Source: Gallionellaceae bacterium
GTDB lineage: Bacteria > Pseudomonadota > Gammaproteobacteria > Burkholderiales > Gallionellaceae
Assembly: GCA_003445795.1 (NCBI GenBank)
Contig: DMCN01000045.1
Coordinates: forward strand, 1 to 28,408
DNA: 28,408 bases
Direction: 5' to 3'
This document shows, piece by piece, positions 22,896-28,408 of the stretch (within the stretch, counting starts at the first letter, position 1; the number at the start of each line of letters is the position of its first letter). The position numbers and the translations under genes were made by a program. The notes beneath the pieces are model-generated. The model was given only the letters and a program-made list of their open reading frames with translations. It was not told the origin of the DNA and ran no database searches.

Positions 22896-23222
22896 TCAGG
22901 TCTTTTTGGACCACAGCATGCACCAGCCGTCGGGGCCGATTTTGCCCTCCACCAGTTTGCAACTGCCCGATGCGGCGATGAAATTCACGCAGCCGCTGCA
23001 CTTGCTGGTGCCATTCGGGTGGGATTGGTACTTCACGCCGGACTGTGCGAGTTTCTTCACGCCCGTATCCGCAAGGACGGGCGCGGAACGGTAGAGTGCG
23101 GCCGACACCAGCAGACTGCAACCCACCATCAGCGTGCCGCGCAAAAACGTCCTGCGCGACAGGACCTCGTCCTGCTGGGTGCCCAGTGTATTGGTCACTG
23201 TCTCTGTGATTTTTTTGTTCAT
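22896..23222 (-). CDS. High-potential iron-sulfur protein (HiPIP), Tat-exported
   Basis: The 108-residue protein begins with a twin-arginine signal (SRRTFLRG, residues 22-29, then hydrophobic stretch to about 50). The mature part has the four [4Fe-4S] cysteines of HiPIPs: Cys75, Cys78, Cys88 and Cys101, in the pattern CSGCVNF, GSCKLVEG and GWCMLW. Such proteins are small periplasmic electron carriers, found in phototrophs, iron oxidisers and other proteobacteria. The gene stands alone, converging with the FMN reductase and divergent from the hydrolase gene. Its electron partner cannot be named, though a diheme cytochrome is encoded 2 kb away. Confidence 0.95.
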   Translation of the reverse strand: MNKKITETVTNTLGTQQDEVLSRRTFLRGTLMVGCSLLVSAALYRSAPVLADTGVKKLAQSGVKYQSHPNGTSKCSGCVNFIAASGSCKLVEGKIGPDGWCMLWSKKT

Positions 23223-23299
23223 GGCGATCTCCTGTTGATGGACATTTGTCGGAATGGATTTTCCCCAGTGTCAGCATGGCAGTGCACGATGTACAGCTC

Positions 23300-23316
23300 T
23301 GTGCGTTACTGAACGG
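23300..23316 (+). promoter_or_regulatory. Upstream half of the conserved element, before the hydrolase gene
   Basis: TGTGCG (23300-23305), 5 bases TTACT, GAACGG (23311-23316). The upstream half is close to element C (CTACT spacer, GAACAG), but the position 20 bases later reads CACAGT and not (G/T)ATAA. It is 67 bases before the ATG at 23384. Confidence 0.4.
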
Positions 23317-23383
23317 AATGGAGACTGCTCCGGGGGCACAGTCAGTGCAGCTATGCCACCGCATAGGTTCACAGGAGTCACTC

Positions 23384-24207
23384 ATGAGCACCATCACCAC
23401 CAAAGACGGCACGCAGATCTATTACAAGGACTGGGGCGCAGGCCAGCCTGTCGTGTTCAGCCACGGCTGGCCGCTCAATTCCGACAGCTGGGAAGCGCAG
23501 ATGATGTTTCTGGCTTCATGCGGCTATCGCTGCATCGCGCATGACCGTCGCGGTCATGGCCGTTCCAGCCAGCCGTGGAACGGCAACGACATGGATACCT
23601 ATGCCGACGATCTCGCCGAACTGATGGAAAAACTGGATTTGAAAGAAGTGTTCCTGGTCGGATTTTCGGCAGGGGGGGCGAGGTCGCGCGTTATATCGGC
23701 CGCCACGGCACCGCGCGCCTGGCCAAGGCGGCGCTGATCGCCGCCGTGCCGCCGCTGATGCTGAAAACCACGGCCAATCCCGGCGGATTGCCGATGGAGA
23801 AGTTCGACGCCATCCGCGAGGGCACCACCATCGACCGTTCGCAACTTTATATCGACATCGCCAGCGGTCCGTTCTTCGGCGCCAACCGGCCCGGCGCCAG
23901 TGTATCGCAGGGCATGATCGATTCCTTCTGGCACCAGGGCGTCATGGCGGGCCACAAGAACACCTATGACTGCATCAAGGCGTTCTCCGAAACGGACTTC
24001 ACCGAAGACCTGCAGAAATTCGACCTGCCGACACTGATCGTCCACGGTGACGACGACCAGATCGTGCCGATCGCTGCCGCCGCGTTGCGCTCGGCAAAAC
24101 TGGTCAAGGATGCGACGCTGAAGATATACGAGGGCGCACCGCACGGGCTTGCCGACACGCACAAGGAAAGGCTCAATGCCGATCTGCTGGCCTTTCTGAA
24201 GCTTTGA
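23384..24207 (+). pseudogene. Alpha/beta hydrolase (non-haem chloroperoxidase-like), broken by one-base frameshift
   Basis: The gene starts at 23384 (AGGAG upstream) and encodes MSTITTKDGTQIYYKDWGAGQP, then HDRRGHGRSSQPW and the nucleophile elbow GFSAGG (Ser95). At a run of seven G (23672-23678) the frame is lost; family members read GFSxGGGEVARYIGRHG, which needs eight G. The second frame continues EVARYIGRHGTARLAKAALIAAVPPLMLKT to the end, with the acid residue in HGDDDQIVPI and the His in GAPHGLADTH. Restoring one G gives 274 residues, the normal length. As written, the product stops early at about 117 residues and lacks Asp and His of the triad. Sequencing error, fixed mutation and phase variation are all possible. 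Confidence 0.88.
23672..23678 (+). repeat. Run of seven G at the frameshift point
   Basis: Seven consecutive G follow the GCA codon of the nucleophile elbow. Eight would restore the reading frame, so this homopolymer is where the base was lost. Confidence 0.9.
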
Positions 24208-24210
24208 AGC

Positions 24211-25176
24211 TTAGGGCAGCGTTCTCGCCACACGGAATCCGATCGTGCTGAAACGGTCGGTCGGCTTGCTCTGCCCCCGCTTTGCCGCTCGCACGCGCGT
24301 GGGGCCGTTGTTCCACGAGCCGCCGCGCATCACGTACTTCGTTCCCTTGTCTTGTCTTGCTTTGCCGTTAAATGAAGCGCCGGTATAGTCTTCGTGATAG
24401 TTGTCGCCGGTCCATTCCCACAGACTGCCCAGCATGTCATGCAGTCCGAAGCGGTTGGCGCGGAAATGGCCCGCCGGTGCGGTGTAGGCATAACCGTCCG
24501 TGCATTCATGCACCGACCAGGATGATGCTCCCGCCTCGGCTTCCGCGGTCTTGTCCGCGACATTCGCATAAGCGCAAGCCTTGGCCGGGTCGTTTCCCCA
24601 GAAGCGGGCAGTGCGGGTGTTGGCGCGGGCGGCATACTCCCATTCGGCTTCGGTCGGCAGGCGGTAATGCTTCCCGGTCTTGCGCGACAGCCATTTTGCA
24701 TACGCTTTGGCATCGTCCCGGTTGATACACGCGACGGGATGAGTGTCGTCCTGCAAAAAGCCGAGATCGCGCCAGTGACGACCGCTGCGCTCTTCGAAAT
24801 TTCCGTTTTCCAACGTCCAGCATTTATCGATGGCTTTGTATTTGGTGCTCTTCACGAATGCGGCGAACTGCCCGCGGGTGATCTCGGTCTTGCCCAGCGC
24901 GAAGGCGGCGATCCTGACTTTATGCACCGGCCCCTCATCGTCCTCACGGTCGACCTCACCGATGCCGGAACCCATGTTGAAACTGCCGGCAGGGATGATC
25001 GTCATCTCCGGACAACCCCGGCAGTCGCGGAAAGTGGATATCGGCTTTGATGTATTGCCCGGCACGACGGCTTGCGCCTGGAGCAGCCAGCACAGGGCGG
25101 CGAAACCGACCGCTTGCCGCCACAGCTGTCCCGGCTTATGCCGTGCAGGTCTCGAAGATGTCGTTGAATGCGGCAT
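24211..25176 (-). CDS. SUMF1/FGE-fold protein without catalytic cysteines
   Basis: The frame is open to 25320, but this overlaps the HD-GYP gene. I place the start at the ATG at 25176, giving 321 residues and a signal peptide (LWRQAVGFAALCWLLQAQA, about 18-36); there is no clear ribosome binding site and it overlaps the upstream gene by 41 bases, so the start is uncertain. The formylglycine-generating-enzyme-sulfatase fold is clear: MTIIPAGSFNMGS, LGKTEITRGQFAAFV, YRLPTEAEWEYAARA, GLHDMLGSLWEWTGD, MRGGSWNN, STIGFRVAR. The two active-site Cys that normally follow the RGGS motif are absent (RGGSWNNGPTRVRAAKR). It is thus unlikely to make formylglycine and may be a PvdO- or NirV-like exported protein. 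Last gene of the signalling operon. Confidence 0.85.
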   Translation of the reverse strand: MPHSTTSSRPARHKPGQLWRQAVGFAALCWLLQAQAVVPGNTSKPISTFRDCRGCPEMTIIPAGSFNMGSGIGEVDREDDEGPVHKVRIAAFALGKTEITRGQFAAFVKSTKYKAIDKCWTLENGNFEERSGRHWRDLGFLQDDTHPVACINRDDAKAYAKWLSRKTGKHYRLPTEAEWEYAARANTRTARFWGNDPAKACAYANVADKTAEAEAGASSWSVHECTDGYAYTAPAGHFRANRFGLHDMLGSLWEWTGDNYHEDYTGASFNGKARQDKGTKYVMRGGSWNNGPTRVRAAKRGQSKPTDRFSTIGFRVARTLP

Positions 25177-26200
25177 GGTTCTGTTTGAATGCCGAAAGGA
25201 CGTTCGGGTCGAAATGCTCCGGCCGGGTGCGGACGTCGCCGTTGCCGATGATATCCATGGTCTTCTCATGATCGAACGCGGCTTTGTACGGGCGCTTGCT
25301 GCGCAGCGCATCGTAGACATCGCAGATGTTCATGATGCGTGCCGACAGCGGGATGTCCTCCCCGCTTTTACCGTCGGGATAACCGCCGCCGTCCCAGCGC
25401 TCGTGGTGGTTCTGCGCGATCTCGGCACCCATCTGCAGATAGGGCGACTTGCTGGCGCCTAGGATCTTCGCGCCCATCGCCGCGTGCCCCTTCATGATCG
25501 TCCACTCGTCCGCGGTGAAGCCGCCGGGCTTGAGCAGGATATGGTCGGGGATGCCGATCTTGCCGATGTCGTGCATCGGGCTGGCGATGAATATCCGGTC
25601 GATGAACACCTCGTCCATGCCAAGTATCCTCGCCAGGTCGCGGCTGTAGTAGCTGATGCGCTTCACATGGGCGCCGGTGTCTTCATCCTTGTGTTCCGCC
25701 GCGCGCGTCATGGTGTAGATGGTTTCCAGGTTGCTTTGCTGCAACTCGACGGTCCTCTCCTGCACGCGCTGTTCCAGCACCTCGTTGTAACCGTGCAACT
25801 CCTTGTGCAGCAGGCGCACCTCCAGCATGTTGTGCACGCGCGCCAGCACTTCGGCCAGTTCGAACGGCTTGCTGATGAAATCCTTCGCGCCTGCTTCCAG
25901 CGCATGCAGCTTGTGGCTGGGCTGGGCGGTGATCACGATGACCGGAAGATAGTCGGCCTGTTCGATCTCCTTCAGGCCTTCCATCACCTGGAAGCCGTCC
26001 ATGCCGGGCATCTGCAAGTCGAGCAGGATCAGGTCGTAGCGGTTCTTGCGGTGCAGCTCGCAGACTTCGCCGGGATTCGTCGTCGAAGCGATGGAGACAT
26101 AACCGGCGCCGTGCAGCATTTGCTCCAGCAGACGGACGTTCACTTCCAGATCGTCCACGATCAGGATGCTGGCATGGAGGATGGCGCTTGAATCGATCAT
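25136..26200 (-). CDS. Response regulator: receiver plus HD-GYP domain (c-di-GMP phosphodiesterase type)
   Basis: The 354-residue protein has a receiver domain (about 11-128) with acidic pair Asp16-Asp17, phosphoacceptor Asp61 (LLDLQMPGMDGF) and Lys111 (ISKPFEL), then a coiled-coil linker (about 130-160), then an HD-GYP domain (about 163-345). The metal-binding and signature motifs are intact: HD at 210-211 (MHDIGKIGIPD), NHHERWDGGGYPDG with GYP at 273-275. It should hydrolyse c-di-GMP on phosphorylation (family knowledge). It overlaps the preceding receiver gene by four bases, so translation is probably coupled. Confidence 0.95.
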   Translation of the reverse strand: MIDSSAILHASILIVDDLEVNVRLLEQMLHGAGYVSIASTTNPGEVCELHRKNRYDLILLDLQMPGMDGFQVMEGLKEIEQADYLPVIVITAQPSHKLHALEAGAKDFISKPFELAEVLARVHNMLEVRLLHKELHGYNEVLEQRVQERTVELQQSNLETIYTMTRAAEHKDEDTGAHVKRISYYSRDLARILGMDEVFIDRIFIASPMHDIGKIGIPDHILLKPGGFTADEWTIMKGHAAMGAKILGASKSPYLQMGAEIAQNHHERWDGGGYPDGKSGEDIPLSARIMNICDVYDALRSKRPYKAAFDHEKTMDIIGNGDVRTRPEHFDPNVLSAFKQNHAAFNDIFETCTA

Positions 26201-26670
26201 GTCTGAACTTTCTGTTGGGAATGGCTGACCATCTGTTCCAGCGCCGCGATGCGCTTCAGCATCTTCAGGTGCAGCAGGCGCAACTCCAGCATATTGCGGA
26301 TGCGCGCCAGCAGCTCGGCCAGCTCGAACGGCTTGCTGATGAAATCCATCGCGCCCTTCTGCAGCGCGTGCAGTTTGTGGTCAGGATGGGCGGTGATCAC
26401 GATGACGGGCAGCGGGCTGTCTGGCTCGATCTCCCTGAGTCCGTCCATCACCTGGAAACCGGAGAAACCGACACCGGGCATCTCGATGTCGAGCAGGATC
26501 AGGTCGTAGCGATGTTCGCGGTGGAGCCCGCACACTTCGTTTCCGTCCCGGGTACGGGTGACGGATGTGTAACCGGCATTCGCGAGGATGCGCTCGAGCA
26601 ACTGGATGTTGCTGTCCTGATCATCGACGATGAGAATGCGGGCGTTGAGGATATCGGCTGGGGCTATCAT
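26197..26670 (-). CDS. Stand-alone response-regulator receiver, 157 aa
   Basis: A receiver domain fills the protein: Asp16-Asp17 (LIVDDQDSN), phosphoacceptor Asp61 (LLDIEMPG), Thr in VITAHPD, Lys in ISKPFEL, followed by a helix extension (LELRLLHLKMLKRIAALEQMV). There is no output domain. The sequence is strongly similar to the receiver of the next gene, including the EVCxLHR, RYDLILLD and HKLHAL stretches. The loop after Asp61 reads MPGVGFSGFQ, two residues longer than the usual MPGMDGFQ. A ribosome binding site AAAGGAG lies before the ATG at 26670, 21 bases after the kinase stop. Confidence 0.93.
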   Translation of the reverse strand: MIAPADILNARILIVDDQDSNIQLLERILANAGYTSVTRTRDGNEVCGLHREHRYDLILLDIEMPGVGFSGFQVMDGLREIEPDSPLPVIVITAHPDHKLHALQKGAMDFISKPFELAELLARIRNMLELRLLHLKMLKRIAALEQMVSHSQQKVQT

Positions 26671-26691
26671 GGCATGTTCTCCTTTCCCGTG

Positions 26692-28408
26692 TCAGCGGAC
26701 CACGCTGTGCGCGTATTCCAGCGCGACATCCAGCGCATCCATGAGCTCGTCGACCTTGATGGGTTTGGTGATGTAACGGAAGAATCCCGCTTTCAGGCCG
26801 CGCTCGATGTCGAGCGGCATGGCATTCGCGCTGATGGCGATGATGGGGATGGCCGCCGTGGCCGGATCGTCGCGCAGTATCTTCATGGCTTCGAAGCCGC
26901 TGATGCCGGGCAGGTTGATGTCCATCAGGATCACGTCCGGCATGGACTGGCGCGCGATATCGATACCGCTGTCGCCGGTCACCGCGCTCAACAGCTTGAA
27001 CTCCGGATGGCGCGCGATGATCTGCTCGACCAGTTTCATGTTGGCCGGATTGTCCTCGACATAGAGCAGGGTGCTCTGGCGGGTTCCGCGCGCCGCATGC
27101 GGCTGAACCGCCGCGGCAGTATCCACGGTCTCCTGCGTCAGTTGCGGCTCGCCGATCGAATCGAGTTCGAACCAGAACACGCTGCCGGTGCCGACTGTGC
27201 TCTCCACGCCGATGACGCCGCCCATCAGTTCGATCAGACGTTTGGCCACCACCAGGCCGATGCCCGTGCCTTCCTGCCCGCCGGCCTCCTGGCCGAGACG
27301 GTTGAACGGCTGGAACAGCTGCGCTATTTGCTCCGCGGACAGCCCCGCGCCGCTGTCGCGGATACTGGTGCGAATGCGCGTCGGTGTGGTCTCGCTGCAT
27401 TCCACCTCGACCGTGCCGTCCTCGCGGTTGTACTTGATCGCATTGGAGAGCAGATTGATGAGTATCTGCTTCAAGCGGGTGCGGTCCGCATTCACGAAAT
27501 ATTTCATGTCGGGCGGCGGCATGGACAGTTTGATGCCGCGCTGCTGCGCCATCGGTTCGATCATGCCCTGGCAATCGAGCATGATATCGGCCAGCGAGAC
27601 CGGCTCTTCCGACAGGGGCACCTGGCGCGACTCCACCTTGGCGAGATCGAGGATCTCGTTGATCAGCTTCAGCAGATGCCAGCCGGCCTGCAATATCTGC
27701 GCGACACTTTCCTTTTGCGAGGGAGAGGCCGGATTGGAGTCGGTTTCCATGAGCTGGGCGAAACCGAGGATGGCATTCAGCGGGCTGCGCAGTTCGTGGC
27801 TCATGCTGGAGAGGAAATCGGATTTGGCCAGGTTGGCTTTTTCCGCCACCGCGCGCGCGCTTTCCAGCTCGGCGTTCTTCTCCTGCAACACCCGGTCCAG
27901 CTCTTTGCGCTCGGTCACGTCGCGCGCGGCGGCGAACACGCCCTGCAGTTTGCGGTCGCGGTCGTAGAAAGTGGTTGCGTTGAACGACACCACCGTCTCC
28001 TTGCCGTCGCGCGCACGCGCGGTGAGCTCGTAGTTGGTCACTTTCTTTTTGCTCAGCACCAGCTTGATGCTCTCTTCGGCCCGTTCCGGATCGGCGAAGT
28101 AACTCTTGAACGGCGCGCCGATCAGCTCGTCGCGCGTGCAATCGGTGAGCGCTTCCATCTGCTTGTTCACGTCGGTGATGATGCCGGACGGGTCGGTGGT
28201 CATCAGCGCGTCGATGTTGGCCTCGAACAGCGAACGCGTGTAGAACTGGTGGTCGCGCAGGCGCTGGCCCAGTTGTTTTTGCTCCGCCTCGATCTCCTTG
28301 CGCGCGGTGTTGTCGGTGCCGATCAGTAGGTAACCGATGATCTCGTTCTGCGCGTCGCGCAGCGCGGTGACCGACACCACGGCAGGGAAGCGGCTGCCGT
28401 CCTTGCGG
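26692..28408 (-). CDS. Hybrid PAS sensor histidine kinase (5' end beyond the window)
   Basis: The minus-strand frame enters from the right edge without a start; the GTG at 28380 is internal, since RKDGSRFPA before it is normal PAS sequence. About 571 residues are visible. In order: end of one PAS/PAC unit (VVSVTALRDAQNEIIGYLLIGTD), a second PAS (FEANIDALMTTDPSGIITDVN), HisKA with phosphoacceptor His in SSMSHELRSPLNAILGFAQLM, HATPase with ILINLLSNAIKYN, RDSGAGLS and GTGIGLVVAKRL, and a C-terminal receiver (YVEDNPANMKLVE, VILMDINLPGISGFEAM, KPIKVDEL). There is no membrane segment in the visible part. It heads the operon with two response regulators and a SUMF1-fold protein. Confidence 0.95.
   Translation of the reverse strand, partial: RKDGSRFPAVVSVTALRDAQNEIIGYLLIGTDNTARKEIEAEQKQLGQRLRDHQFYTRSLFEANIDALMTTDPSGIITDVNKQMEALTDCTRDELIGAPFKSYFADPERAEESIKLVLSKKKVTNYELTARARDGKETVVSFNATTFYDRDRKLQGVFAAARDVTERKELDRVLQEKNAELESARAVAEKANLAKSDFLSSMSHELRSPLNAILGFAQLMETDSNPASPSQKESVAQILQAGWHLLKLINEILDLAKVESRQVPLSEEPVSLADIMLDCQGMIEPMAQQRGIKLSMPPPDMKYFVNADRTRLKQILINLLSNAIKYNREDGTVEVECSETTPTRIRTSIRDSGAGLSAEQIAQLFQPFNRLGQEAGGQEGTGIGLVVAKRLIELMGGVIGVESTVGTGSVFWFELDSIGEPQLTQETVDTAAAVQPHAARGTRQSTLLYVEDNPANMKLVEQIIARHPEFKLLSAVTGDSGIDIARQSMPDVILMDINLPGISGFEAMKILRDDPATAAIPIIAISANAMPLDIERGLKAGFFRYITKPIKVDELMDALDVALEYAHSVVR

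Noticed and set aside
26188..28329. Plus-strand open frame of 713 codons antisense to the signalling genes
   Set aside because: It lies opposite the receiver and histidine kinase, whose motifs are unmistakable; the plus-strand translation is a His/Gln/Arg-rich mirror typical of GC-rich codon bias.

Overview
The window looks like chromosomal DNA of a GC-rich Gram-negative bacterium, most likely a betaproteobacterium of the Gallionellaceae type (Sideroxydans/Gallionella-like). This is an inference from the gene mix: a TonB-dependent receptor, OmpA and BON-domain proteins, a yqjD-yqjE-yqjK operon, an encapsulated-ferritin-like protein, a HiPIP, a diheme cytochrome c and HD-GYP signalling. I see no rRNA, tRNA, CRISPR array or insertion sequence.

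Layout. The left edge (1-4.8 kb) holds the start of a HerA/DUF853 ATPase (minus), a small unknown protein, a TonB-dependent receptor (plus), a small ferredoxin-fold-like protein and an outer-membrane protein (both minus). From 5.2 to 19.3 kb lies an envelope-stress island. Its minus arm (12.8 down to 6.1 kb) runs: AI-2E-family permease, beta-barrel protein, glycine-zipper lipoprotein, two tiny membrane proteins (lmo0937 and DUF3309 types), DUF4398 lipoprotein, OmpA lipoprotein, BON protein, OmpA-like barrel, yqjD-yqjE-yqjK and an encapsulated-ferritin-like protein. Its plus arm (13.1 to 19.3 kb) runs: two ice-binding-like (DUF3494) lipoproteins, a barrel protein with two OmpA domains, a BON lipoprotein, an sll1863-type coiled-coil stress protein and a second AI-2E permease. 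A third DUF3494 lipoprotein closes the island on the left at 5.2 kb.

The strongest non-obvious signal is a promoter-like element, TGTGCG-N5-GAACAG-N20-(G/T)ATAA, with identical internal spacing upstream of all three DUF3494 genes. A looser copy with the same spacing precedes the LapA-like gene, and the upstream half recurs before an alpha/beta hydrolase. The three DUF3494 proteins also share a signal peptide with residues in register (KPLxW at 9-13, lipid Cys at 26), and two share nearly the same terminator. Together this suggests a small co-regulated family of surface lipoproteins inside a stress regulon.

The right part (19.4-28.4 kb) has a LapA-like protein, an apparent operon of diheme cytochrome c, PqiA-like membrane protein and FMN reductase, a HiPIP (minus), an alpha/beta hydrolase broken by one missing base in a run of G, and a minus-strand signalling operon: hybrid histidine kinase (cut by the window edge), stand-alone receiver, receiver-HD-GYP and a SUMF1-fold protein without the catalytic cysteines.
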